DNA from: Nemertoderma westbladi
Lineage: Eukaryota > Xenacoelomorpha > Nemertodermatida > Nemertodermatidae
Direction: 5' to 3'
DNA: 28,824 bases
NCBI GenBank assembly: GCA_032718475.1
Contig: JAUCBJ010006478.1
Span: 1 to 28,824, forward strand
Shown here piece after piece: positions 1 to 8,656 of the stretch (positions are counted from its first letter, which is position 1; every line of letters starts with the position of its first letter). The translations under genes and the position numbers were made by a program. The notes below the pieces were generated by a model. The model did not search any database, was not told where the DNA came from, and worked only from the letters and a program-made list of their open reading frames with translations.

Positions 1-687
1 ACCCATTGGAAGAAAATAAGCGCACGTACACGTACAGGTTGGGGGACTTAATAATTAATATTAATTTGGTTATTTGTTTATTAATTTGTTCTTATTTTGT
101 TATTGTTAATAATATATTACATTAATTTGTTTTGCGCCATAGGTACTGGTTATTTGTTAATTAAAGGCACTTATTTTACAATTGTTCAAATCATATATAC
201 ATTTCATTCAATGTGCTATAAAATAAACTTAGTAAATTACGAATACAGTGCACAGGTATGGTACTCTACTCGCCCCATTTACAAGCCTCGTTACGCTCGT
301 TTTCTTCATTTGCTCGTTATATTATCTATCCTACAACAAGTTGAATGGAGATAAGCCCTTTCTTTCACTTTTAAACATTATGAGTGCTCAAATTAAGCAA
401 CTTTATCCTTAAATAAGAACCATCTTTAGGTGCTAATTTAACTTAAAATTAAACGCACCTTAAATTATATTAAATAGAAGATTATCGGTACATTTAGTTT
501 GAGTCAGATTTAGAGTTAGATTAAAAACAGTGTAAAAGTGAATATATAATTTTGTTGAAGCAGAGTATTAAAAATAGTTAAAAATTAAAGAAATTATTAA
601 TTGTAAAAAAATTGTGAAAAATAATCTTCATTTCACATTTTGTGTTGTACAGGATCTATTTTTAAATAACTATTTCTAAGTTGTAAA

Positions 688-786
688 ATCACTGATCTCT
701 GGGTAAAATGTCTGTTTTCAATACCCGGGAACCAGAGACCTATCCAGAGACCAAAAAATAGCCCGGAGAATCCAGAGATCAGTGAT
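688..786. repeat. Inverted repeat with 15-bp perfect arms
   Basis: Positions 688-702 (ATCACTGATCTCTGG) are the exact reverse complement of 772-786, separated by 69 bp. The interior holds further CCAGAGA/TCTCTGG-type repeats (near 731 and 754), so the segment could fold into a long imperfect hairpin. It has no coding capacity. It may be a small fold-back or MITE-like element, but I cannot define target-site duplications. Confidence 0.7.
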
Positions 787-830
787 AAGTGACAAGTCTC
801 TGTTTCAACTCTAGTACACTATTTTTGTTT

Positions 831-930
831 AAAAAAACGTTATGGCATTTTTCGATCCAAAAATACCGAAAAATCTAAAAAATCCAAAATTTCGCGATTT
901 TTTACACACAAAATGCCATAACTTTTTTTT
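831..930. repeat. Fold-back repeat, 21-bp arms with one mismatch
   Basis: Positions 839-851 (GTTATGGCATTTT) are the exact reverse complement of 910-922. The pairing continues outward through an A-run (831-837) and a T-run (924-930) with a single mismatch at 838/923. The roughly 58-bp interior is A/T-rich with AAAAATC- and GATTTTT-type words that extend the hairpin imperfectly. This resembles a short nonautonomous fold-back element. The open frame beginning at 842 is a by-product of it. Confidence 0.7.
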
Positions 931-1270
931 AAAACAAAATTTCAAAATTCTGTCAACACAATTTTTGCGCGGAATATTCCTCTACATAATTTATTATGCA
1001 AACAGAAAATTTAAGATGAATGGAATAGTTGGTTCTATAATTATAGCTACCGTACTTCTAGATTTCTTACAATTCGCCCCCTAGCGGTCGACATAAGAAC
1101 TACCGGTATAGAAGTCTGTTTGTTTGTATAATTTCTAAAAAAAATTACAGTCTACATGTGTACCAAGTTTGGTTCCATTTCAACAAAAAATGATGTGATA
1201 CATTGTGATTAATGATATTGTAATAAGTTGTTGAAAAATGGAAAAATGTGAAAGCGTTTCACCCGGCGTT

Positions 1271-1330
1271 GAACCAGCGCTATACGTACGTTTCGGCCTA
1301 TCAGGCCTCTTCAGTAGCGCTAATAGGTTC
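1271..1330 (-). ncRNA. Type I hammerhead self-cleaving ribozyme (candidate)
   Basis: Read on the minus strand from 1330 to 1271, all hammerhead elements occur in order. The stem I 5' strand is GAACC (1326-1330), a 4-nt bulge (1322-1325) and AGCGCTA (1315-1321). The core CTGAAGA follows (1308-1314, matching CUGANGA). Stem II is GGCC/GGCC with a 5-nt loop (1295-1307). The core GAAA is at 1291-1294. A very short stem III (A-C with G-T around a 4-nt loop) ends in GTA, placing predicted cleavage after 1283. The stem I 3' strand is TAGCGCT (1276-1282) then GGTTC (1271-1275). Stem I therefore pairs 7+5 bp, with an asymmetric bulge where loop-loop contacts normally form. Minimal type I hammerheads with tiny stem III are known from Penelope-like retroelements and animal retrozymes. 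The element lies antisense within the APC intron, and I see only one copy in the window. Activity is inferred. Confidence 0.82.
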
Positions 1331-1430
1331 AGCCACTCTCCCCTGACACTCACCTTTCTATTTATTTTATTATTAATATTATATATAATATAATTTAGCT
1401 ACCGGTATTCTATTCTTATATTATTTAAAA

Positions 1431-1443
1431 TTATTTCTTCCAG
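1431..1443 (+). promoter_or_regulatory. 3' splice acceptor of the APC terminal exon
   Basis: A short pyrimidine-biased tract ends in CAG at 1441-1443. The sequence right after it (ATT CGG AGT TAC, residues IRSY) matches the conserved segment that precedes the armadillo repeats in APC (IRAY in vertebrates). This supports both the acceptor and a phase 0 junction. An exon starting further upstream is disfavoured because the sequence before CAG is AT-rich and resembles no APC segment. Confidence 0.7.
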
Positions 1444-4400
1444 ATTCGGAGTTACATAGAAGCTGTGCGATTTTCCGGTGCTGCGGTTCAACTCCCACAA
1501 CCTCCGGTTCAAGACCCCGTTATGGCAATGGCGGCACTTATGAAACTTAGTTTCGATGACGTCAATAGACAGTGCATGTCGACATTGGGTGGTCTCTGTG
1601 CGGTTGCCGAACTGCTGTATATAGACCACCGTATCCATGGGAACGATGACCCTACCAACTGCAGCGTCACACTGCGTCGCTACGCGGGCATGGCGCTCAC
1701 CAATCTCACGTTCGGCGACTCGAGCAATAAGACCCAACTTTGTCTCCTACCCGACTGTATGGCTGCGCTGGTAGCCCAGCTGGACCACCCCAACGAGGAT
1801 CTCAGACAGGTGACCGCCTCCATTCTACGCAACCTCTCGTGGCGGGCGGACACCGCCTCCAAGGAGTCACTGAGTAGGGCCTCCGCTGCCGCCAAACTGA
1901 CTAGCAGCGCCCTGCAGGTGCAACGGGAGTCCTCGCTGAAACCGATACTGAGCGCGTTGTGGAACTTATCCGCGCACTGCTCCTCCAACAAGGCGGATAT
2001 CTGCTCCATCGAGGGATCCTTGGCCTTCCTCGTTTCTTCCTTGTCCTATCGAAGCGACTCGCGAACTCTTGCGATTGTGGAGAACGGGGGAGGAGTTCTC
2101 AGGAATGTTTCCTCCCATATAGCCGTGAACGAGGAATACCGTAAGATTCTGAGAGATAACGATTGCTTCTCGGTGCTGTTGCAGCATCTTCGCTCCCCCA
2201 GTCTCACCATAGTATCCAATGCCTGTGGGATCCTGTGGAACCTCTCCGCTAGGTGTCTACTAGACCAGGAGACCCTATGGAATATGGGCGCGGTGTCAAT
2301 GCTGCGAAGTCTCATGCGAAGTAAATATAAGATGATCGCGTTGGGGAGCTCAGCCGCTCTCAAGAACATATTGTCCGGTCGTTTGAGGTTTACTGGCGAA
2401 GGGCCGTCTGATGGGAATGTTTTACTGCAAGGGCGTAAAGCCAAGGCGTTGGAAGAGGAGCTGGGCGAACTGGAGTTGGGCGAGTACTGCGAGAATATCG
2501 AAGGTAATAATGGTGATACGAAACATCCAAGGGAGTCCCCCAGCGATGGTTCGCCTGGAGACCCCAGACAGACCCAGTCCGGAGTCCCCTCAGCCCCTCA
2601 CGATTCAAGCCTTCCTCCGAGGTCATCATGCCGTGAGTCGGAAGCCGAAGACGCATCCCTTATCCTCGAGGTCGGGGAAACCGAATCTCTGAGTAGCAAC
2701 AACACGAGTTTATCGACGGAAGAGGACATCGATTCCTCCAACGTGACAATCTCTAAACTCCTCCATATAAAGTCTCCAGTCGAGAAGGCGAACCGTGTCA
2801 CCGAACATTCAATAGATGCAGAGGCGAGCGACGAGTTGGTCAACTTCTCCTTGAGATTTGCCGAAGTCGACGTCGGGACTCGAGATACCGAGGAGACCGC
2901 AGGTCGGGGGGTTACTCATAGAGGTCTGGAGTCGGGGAAACCTGCCGGGGTTGGGTTGTATCAACGGGGGGTTCTGGGGCAGTACGGCGATCGGTCGGGC
3001 ATGTCGGCGCATAGCAACCCGGGGGATAGGAGGCGGTATGTAGTCGGTAGGGACAACAGGGGTTACTCACCCGGGGGGGCTGGGAATGGAGGGTTTATGG
3101 CCGGGGGAAGTGGTGGGGGGCAGGAGGACACAGGGAAATACAATCCCGGTAAATTCAATCCCATGTTAATAAAGTCTGCGGTTTATAAATCGCATCATTT
3201 GGACCACAGAGGCTATAATTATTATCCAATGGACAGGGGGAAGCTCGGTCCCAATGGGGTTACAGAAGCAACCCAATTCCGTCTCCACACCGGGTCCCAT
3301 TCGGGGTCCCACAACGAACATAATTACTACCGGGACTGCTTCGAGTGCCAACAACAGTTGTACCGCGGTATCAGCCAGCCCCCAGTCTACCCCACCTCCG
3401 GGGGCCCCCCAGTCTACCCCACCTCCGGAGGCCCCCCACTCTACCCCCCCTCCGGGGGCCCCCCAGTCTACCCTCCCTCTGCCGGTCCCCCAGCCTACCC
3501 CCTCTCCAGAGGAACTCCTCTCAAATCCTCTCAACAGACCCAAACCTTCTCCATGTTCCGACCTTCCGCATTGGGTGCAGACGCTCCCCGCCCTGTGGCT
3601 TCAGCCACCAGTGGCACCGCTCCGGGGAAGCCATCCAGTAAAGGCGACGCCACCAACTCCTACTGCGTGGAAGGGACCCCCGTCTATCTGTCTCGATGCA
3701 GTTCGTTGAGCAGTCTGGATAGTCATGAGGCCGCAGACGGTGACCAGAAAGACGACGAAGCCGTAAATAACGAAGTCGATGACGAATCTCAAAGAGCAAG
3801 GGAATTCTCCGAGAATAACAAACCGTTGGATCGGCCTGCCGTGTCTAAGTTGGCCAAACCCAGTGTGGAGTGCACCCCGTTGATGTTCTCCCGTTGCAGT
3901 TCGGTGGACTCCCTGAGCAGCTGCGACGTACCCAGTCTGTCCAGCAGCGTGATATCGGAGACAAGTCAACGAATCAGCGGGGCCGTTAGTCCGAGCCAGT
4001 TACCGGACAGTCCGGGCGAGTGTCCGAGTCCGACTCGGAGTGAGCCGGACGGCGACTCCAAGAGTGAGTCCATGGAGCCCCGGGACCAGCCCTACATGCA
4101 CCGTGACGTCATTGTGGATGACGTGAACGCACATCCGGACGAGACGGTCGTCTACAACCTGGAGGGAACCCCCAAGCACTTCAGCACGAGAACGAGTTTA
4201 AGTTCATTAAGTATACCCGGTGGTGGTGACAATGGTGGTAAAGACATTGATGACATTCTTAAAGCGTGTTCCATTAATGCTGCTGAATTGCAACCACCGA
4301 ATTCCTCTGTTAACATTCCCCAAACAGCCAAGGCAGCTAATTCTAAGAGAGTGAGTTTTAGCGACGTTCCTGGTGGAGGTGTCGACTCTCCTTTGGTCTA

Positions 4401-7400
4401 TAAAACCGAAGGAACTCCGTTGGGTTGTTCTGCAACCGGAAGTCTCAGCGATCTCAGCGTTCTATCCGTCCCCCACGAATTCTCCGAGAATTCCTCTGTA
4501 GTCGACGAATCAGTGAACCACCAACTCCTGGAGTGCATCAACTCGGCAATGCCGAAGAACCGGCAGAAAAACAAATCCAAATCGAAAAGTAAACGGAAAC
4601 CGACTCCCAAGTGCCCTGGTTCGCCTCCCCAACTGGTCTCGGCAGTCTCCCAGCCCCAGTCTGGGCTGCAACCACCGGTTCCGCTACCCAGGATGTCTGT
4701 AAGCAAACCACCGGTGCCTTCTACTCGCTCCGTAGTCCACGTAGACCCCACCAGTAACCCCCAGACGGACCTCGCGATCCACCACCACTCCCGCCTACCC
4801 CGACCCACCACTCAGTCGCCCCCCGACTGTGTGCGCACCTACAGGACGGAAGACACGCCAATCGAATTCTCTACAGCTACGTCGCTAAGCAACTTAACTA
4901 TAGACTCGGTGGACGCCGTTAGTAACAAGCCCATTTCTGGATCCTCGAAGTCTGCTGTAGCGATTGAGGGGTCTGTAGGACCGACAAGGTCCCGTGTTGA
5001 TTCAGTACAATCCGCCAGTAGGTACCTTAGTTCCGACTCACCCAGAGTCTACCACGTTGAAGGAACTCCTCTGATGTTCTCGAGAAGTGACTCTCTCAGT
5101 TCTATTAGCGATATAGATGATGTAGATAATAAACCATCCGAACCCTTTGAGATAACGTCCAAGTCTGTCAAGTTGCCACTCAATGATGTGGATAAATTGA
5201 ATTTGGAACAGAATAATTCCGAGATCCCATTAGCTTTCGAGGTTGAGAACACACCAATAACATTCTCTCGGAACAGTTCTCTTAGCAGTTTAAGTTGCGC
5301 CGATTCGTCTGACGGTGACAACGCAGCCCTTTTAGATGAATGTATCAGCTCAGGAATGACGAGAAATGTCTCGAATACGTCATCACATCCGAATTCCAGT
5401 AGGGAACTGGGTGCTAAACGGGCTGAGTCTGTTACAAATACTAAAGAAACAATGGAATGTAGTCCGGGAACAGGGCGCGGCGATTCTATAACATTTCAGA
5501 GAATCAGCGATGTTGATAACCCACAGAACCATGGTTCTAACATTCCAGAACACGATCATATTGATTGTGATGCTGTAGTTGATGCAAATCAGATAAGGAA
5601 AGGGCCGAGGATTGTAAAGCCTGTCGAGAAGCAGACAGTTGATACCAAGGGCTTGAAAGGAGGAAAAAAGAACTACCGTACCCCTCAAATATTGGCGACC
5701 TCTGCAAGTAGAACTCCTAAGTTATCCCCTTTATCGTCTAAGTCAGTCGGTTCCCCATTAAAACGTCAAGGATCCACAACACCTCCAAAAGCCGTCGCTG
5801 TCCCCCAAATCCCTTCAAAAACTGGAAGTGAAAGTAAAACAAAGAAACAACTGAATCTATCGAAAACGTCTCCAAAGTCATCAACAACCAAGTTATCGGC
5901 ATCCCCAAGAACTTCAACCTCTTCCAGTGAATCAACTAAGAAGATATCACCTAGTGCCTCGATGTCTTCAGTAATGAGACTTTCTAAAAGGAACTCTGCG
6001 ACGAATTGTGGGACGTCGGAGGCTAAGTCGATTGCGACTTCTCCAAAACCAAAGTCGTCGTCGTCGTCAGGTGTTTATCGAAGCGCGGAAAATTCTCCCA
6101 AAGTCAACCGAAGGCTGGAAATACGAGAGTTCGATAAAGAGCTTATCGAGGTGGGGCGAGCCTCGGATGTTGGGCAGCCATCCGAGGTGGGTTCGCCCGG
6201 GAAGCGAGCCTCTAAGCTGGGCGCAATGCGTTCCGGAATCCCCAAACTTGGTACGGCCTCCGGGAGGAAGACAAATAAGTCGAGGTCTGTGGACGTTGCT
6301 ACGGAAACGTCGGCTGTTAACGAGCAGCGCGTGGGTTCCGATAACGTGGATGTGCAGCGCGTAGGTTTCGATAACGTGGGGGTTGCCCGCGAGATCAGAG
6401 AAATCGACTCGAACACATTTACAAAGAAGAGCAGAAAGAAACTGGTAGGCGAGGAGTCTGGGTTGCCTGTTGTAGAGAACCCAGACGGCAGACAGACACC
6501 ACCTACAGTTGGGTCTCCCACAAGTAGTCCACAGACACTCGTCATTGACTCCCCTTCACCAGTACCGCCTTCTCAGACAGGTGTCCCATCGGCTCATACG
6601 GATGTACCAACATATGTGGTGCCGTGTTCCCCAGGAGGTACGGTACCCTCCCCCACTACCCCGGTACCGTCCGACGCGGTGTCTGTTGAACCTTCCGACC
6701 CACCTCCGGAACCCCCCACCCTCCCACCGAAACTCAACCGCGAGTACATGAACCTACTGAAGGGTTCGATGAACCTCGACCTCCCACCGTTCGACATGCC
6801 ACCCCCGTTACCCGTCCGTTCGCCAACCACTCCCATCGTCACTCCCAACGCGACCCTCAACAAACCCGCCGCATACCGCTCAGGTATCCGTACCTCTTCC
6901 AGCACCGCATCCCTCAGTTCTAGAACGGAATGGGACATGGCAACGCAATGCGAACTTCTTAGAATATCAAAAACTCCCGAAACCAAACGAAAGAACAGGA
7001 TACATTCCCGTAAAGGGAATAACGTTATTCTAGAACACGGGCAATTTATTCTAGAAACTGATTTATATCGGAACAACAGGCCGCCTTCCAGTCAGTCCAC
7101 CCAGTTTCCGGAGCAACCGACAGACTGGCACCGTCGAGGCTCAGCTAACGGCCTACCTGTCTGCGGCGTTGCCATGGTGCGGACTCCCAGTGGACCCGTT
7201 GCTATGGACGGATACGCCCGCGGGAACTCGTTGGTTCGTACGCCATCTAGCGGCCGGGTTCACTCATCGTTGGATCGTTCCGAGACAGACTCGCTCAGCA
7301 GTCTGGAGAACCCCGCCGATCTAACCAATGAGGGACCGTCGTCCGTAGCAACCGTGGTCCAGGGGGCGGGAGTTGCCGGCGTTACCCACCGCGCGGTTTA

Positions 7401-7569
7401 CAGTCCGTTTATGCGCCCGACTGGTCAGCAACAGTCGGCAGTCGTCGCTCCGTTTAACTATAAACCTAAAACTCCGCGAGATAAAGACTCCGTGTCCACG
7501 AATAGCGACAAAGATTCACTTTGCGGAAGTGGCAGTCCTATAAAAACCTATAAAGTAACAGCCGTGTAG
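1444..7569 (+). CDS. APC: APC tumour-suppressor homologue, terminal exon (5'-partial)
   Basis: This is the scaffold of the beta-catenin destruction complex and a microtubule-associated protein. The exon encodes 2,041 residues. The armadillo domain spans about 1516-2400, with hallmark RRYAGMALTNLTFGD (1675-1719), NLSWRAD (1831-1851) and ALWNLSAHC, followed by the conserved KALEEEL segment. A 15-residue beta-catenin motif lies at 2830-2868 (DELVNFSLRFAEV). Seven 20-residue motifs start at 3661, 3865, 4153, 4399, 4840, 5050 and 5236, with the pattern (E)xTPxxFSRxxSLSSLS. The SPSQLPDSPG block (3976-4017) matches the catenin-inhibitory region after repeat 2. A SAMP Axin-binding motif lies at 4543-4554, with a degenerate copy (SSGMT) at 5347-5361. 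The S/P/K-rich basic region begins with KGPRIVKP (5599). There is a possible EB1 SxIP motif (SGIP, 6232-6243), a conserved PFNY block, and a C-terminal VTAV PDZ ligand like the vertebrate VTSV. The N-terminal coiled coil must lie on upstream exons outside the window. The frame is open from 1444. The internal GTG at 1465 is not a start. Confidence 0.96.
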   Translation: MRSYIEAVRFSGAAVQLPQPPVQDPVMAMAALMKLSFDDVNRQCMSTLGGLCAVAELLYIDHRIHGNDDPTNCSVTLRRYAGMALTNLTFGDSSNKTQLCLLPDCMAALVAQLDHPNEDLRQVTASILRNLSWRADTASKESLSRASAAAKLTSSALQVQRESSLKPILSALWNLSAHCSSNKADICSIEGSLAFLVSSLSYRSDSRTLAIVENGGGVLRNVSSHIAVNEEYRKILRDNDCFSVLLQHLRSPSLTIVSNACGILWNLSARCLLDQETLWNMGAVSMLRSLMRSKYKMIALGSSAALKNILSGRLRFTGEGPSDGNVLLQGRKAKALEEELGELELGEYCENIEGNNGDTKHPRESPSDGSPGDPRQTQSGVPSAPHDSSLPPRSSCRESEAEDASLILEVGETESLSSNNTSLSTEEDIDSSNVTISKLLHIKSPVEKANRVTEHSIDAEASDELVNFSLRFAEVDVGTRDTEETAGRGVTHRGLESGKPAGVGLYQRGVLGQYGDRSGMSAHSNPGDRRRYVVGRDNRGYSPGGAGNGGFMAGGSGGGQEDTGKYNPGKFNPMLIKSAVYKSHHLDHRGYNYYPMDRGKLGPNGVTEATQFRLHTGSHSGSHNEHNYYRDCFECQQQLYRGISQPPVYPTSGGPPVYPTSGGPPLYPPSGGPPVYPPSAGPPAYPLSRGTPLKSSQQTQTFSMFRPSALGADAPRPVASATSGTAPGKPSSKGDATNSYCVEGTPVYLSRCSSLSSLDSHEAADGDQKDDEAVNNEVDDESQRAREFSENNKPLDRPAVSKLAKPSVECTPLMFSRCSSVDSLSSCDVPSLSSSVISETSQRISGAVSPSQLPDSPGECPSPTRSEPDGDSKSESMEPRDQPYMHRDVIVDDVNAHPDETVVYNLEGTPKHFSTRTSLSSLSIPGGGDNGGKDIDDILKACSINAAELQPPNSSVNIPQTAKAANSKRVSFSDVPGGGVDSPLVYKTEGTPLGCSATGSLSDLSVLSVPHEFSENSSVVDESVNHQLLECINSAMPKNRQKNKSKSKSKRKPTPKCPGSPPQLVSAVSQPQSGLQPPVPLPRMSVSKPPVPSTRSVVHVDPTSNPQTDLAIHHHSRLPRPTTQSPPDCVRTYRTEDTPIEFSTATSLSNLTIDSVDAVSNKPISGSSKSAVAIEGSVGPTRSRVDSVQSASRYLSSDSPRVYHVEGTPLMFSRSDSLSSISDIDDVDNKPSEPFEITSKSVKLPLNDVDKLNLEQNNSEIPLAFEVENTPITFSRNSSLSSLSCADSSDGDNAALLDECISSGMTRNVSNTSSHPNSSRELGAKRAESVTNTKETMECSPGTGRGDSITFQRISDVDNPQNHGSNIPEHDHIDCDAVVDANQIRKGPRIVKPVEKQTVDTKGLKGGKKNYRTPQILATSASRTPKLSPLSSKSVGSPLKRQGSTTPPKAVAVPQIPSKTGSESKTKKQLNLSKTSPKSSTTKLSASPRTSTSSSESTKKISPSASMSSVMRLSKRNSATNCGTSEAKSIATSPKPKSSSSSGVYRSAENSPKVNRRLEIREFDKELIEVGRASDVGQPSEVGSPGKRASKLGAMRSGIPKLGTASGRKTNKSRSVDVATETSAVNEQRVGSDNVDVQRVGFDNVGVAREIREIDSNTFTKKSRKKLVGEESGLPVVENPDGRQTPPTVGSPTSSPQTLVIDSPSPVPPSQTGVPSAHTDVPTYVVPCSPGGTVPSPTTPVPSDAVSVEPSDPPPEPPTLPPKLNREYMNLLKGSMNLDLPPFDMPPPLPVRSPTTPIVTPNATLNKPAAYRSGIRTSSSTASLSSRTEWDMATQCELLRISKTPETKRKNRIHSRKGNNVILEHGQFILETDLYRNNRPPSSQSTQFPEQPTDWHRRGSANGLPVCGVAMVRTPSGPVAMDGYARGNSLVRTPSSGRVHSSLDRSETDSLSSLENPADLTNEGPSSVATVVQGAGVAGVTHRAVYSPFMRPTGQQQSAVVAPFNYKPKTPRDKDSVSTNSDKDSLCGSGSPIKTYKVTAV
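3379..3513 (+). repeat. 27-bp tandem repeat coding PPVYPxSGG, five units
   Basis: Five consecutive 27-bp units inside the APC exon encode PPVYPTSGG, PPVYPTSGG, PPLYPPSGG, PPVYPPSAG and PPAYPLSRG. The unit is a multiple of three, so copy changes keep the frame. The insert lies in the disordered linker between the 15-residue motif and the first 20-residue motif. I know of no such Pro/Tyr-rich repeat in vertebrate APC, so it looks like a lineage-specific coding minisatellite. The PPxY-like spacing could bind WW domains, but the motif here reads PPVYP and that role is speculative. Confidence 0.85.
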
Positions 7570-7588
7570 TTGGAATCGTGTAATATCT

Positions 7589-7594
7589 AATAAA
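7589..7594 (+). terminator. AATAAA polyadenylation hexamer, stop-proximal
   Basis: A canonical hexamer lies only 20 bp after the APC stop codon. A T-rich tract follows at about 7611-7620. If used, it would give a very short 3' UTR. It is one of several candidates and may be chance in AT-rich DNA. Confidence 0.4.
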
Positions 7595-7926
7595 TCGATC
7601 TGTCCTCGACTTTATTTTATGTAAATATAGATGATGTGAGTCGGAATTACAGGAACATATTAAGTTAATAAGTTATAATCCTCACGTTTTGCACTTTACA
7701 CGTAAACCATTGTTTATAATATTCAACTCTGATGCAACGGGACCAATTATTTGTGTGTTAGTTGTTGTTAGCGCCCCAATAGAGTTCTCTTTAACATTGG
7801 ATAAAATCATCATTAAAATAGGGGAGGGTGGAGGGTGGGATCATTATTAATGGTATGATTGGTTGATAATGCATAATTAATTAATTAATTTATTTAATTT
7901 ATTCATAATTATACTGGACTTTTATG

Positions 7927-7946
7927 AATAAAGATTAGTAAATAAA
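7927..7946 (+). terminator. Paired AATAAA polyadenylation hexamers
   Basis: Two canonical hexamers lie at 7927-7932 and 7941-7946, about 360 bp after the APC stop. A T-rich region follows at about 8030-8050. Use of either would give a 3' UTR of roughly 0.4 kb. Chance occurrence is likely enough in this AT-rich stretch that confidence is modest. Confidence 0.4.
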
Positions 7947-8304
7947 ATCCAAAATATATCAAATCCATTGAATATATTAATTAGAATTAGATAAATTAAT
8001 GCAATATTATATAATATTTCTATATATAATTTTTTCTGTTAATTTTTTTGGTATTACGAAATGGACGCGACGATTAACTGAGTATTCTATTTAGTTATTA
8101 AACATTCTGATAGACGAACTAATTATTTCTGTATTTTTGTTATAAAAATATGTATAATTAAATCGACATCTCTGTTTGACTCGGGTCGGCTAACATAAAG
8201 ATAATGTTCTACAATAATGACATCAATGCAATATTGTTTTACTTATTTTATCTGTCATGGCATTTCTAATATTATTTCTTATCCTTATTAATATTTATTA
8301 TAAC

Positions 8305-8322
8305 TTATTATTATTATTATTA
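8305..8322 (+). repeat. (TTA)6 microsatellite
   Basis: Six perfect TTA units lie within AT-rich noncoding DNA downstream of APC. Confidence 0.85.
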
Positions 8323-8650
8323 AGCTTTGTTCTAATAACTAGTAGTCGATATTAATATTTTGATCTTTTTTTAATGTATTACAAATCATATTCAGGTAAA
8401 TTATGTTGGTCCTTCAGACAACGACTTGGGCCTTCCAGTGCCTATTACCTAATTATTATTATATTATAATTGTTTTTCACTGCCTGTATTATAGTATCCT
8501 CTGTAAATGTAGCCCGAACTAACATTTCCTAAGGTGTGTCACCTGTAACTGCTCTAAATATTGCTCACCTGAATGTTATTTTCCAATTTGTTACTGTTAA
8601 TTTTTGAACTGGATTTATTATACTGAAAGTATTTTTGTTTAGGTTTTTCA

Positions 8651-8656
8651 AATAAA
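8651..8656 (+). terminator. AATAAA polyadenylation hexamer, distal
   Basis: A canonical hexamer lies about 1.1 kb after the APC stop. Another is at 8797-8802, before the T-rich stretch near 8880. Either could define a long 3' UTR isoform. There is no evidence beyond the hexamer. Confidence 0.3.

Larger units (their letters stand above)
1..1443 (+). other. APC intron (partial), noncoding
   Basis: This is AT-rich sequence upstream of the large APC exon. It ends in a pyrimidine-biased tract and CAG, directly before codons that continue the APC reading frame, so I read it as the 3' part of an intron on the plus strand. I find no second APC exon in it. The short open frames at 97-354 and 842-1084 have low-complexity, AT-driven composition and no recognisable domain. 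The stretch contains two fold-back repeats (688-786 and 831-930) and a hammerhead-ribozyme-like sequence on the opposite strand (1271-1330), which suggests old mobile-element debris. Confidence 0.75.

Noticed and set aside
97-354. Small protein at 97-354
   Set aside because: It is AT-driven composition inside an intron, with no domain and no homology I recognise.
842-1084. Small protein at 842-1084
   Set aside because: It starts within the arm of a fold-back repeat and is Lys/Asn/Phe-rich from AT bias.
1465-1467. GTG at 1465 as the APC translation start
   Set aside because: The reading frame and APC homology continue upstream to 1444, immediately after a splice acceptor. This is an internal exon codon.
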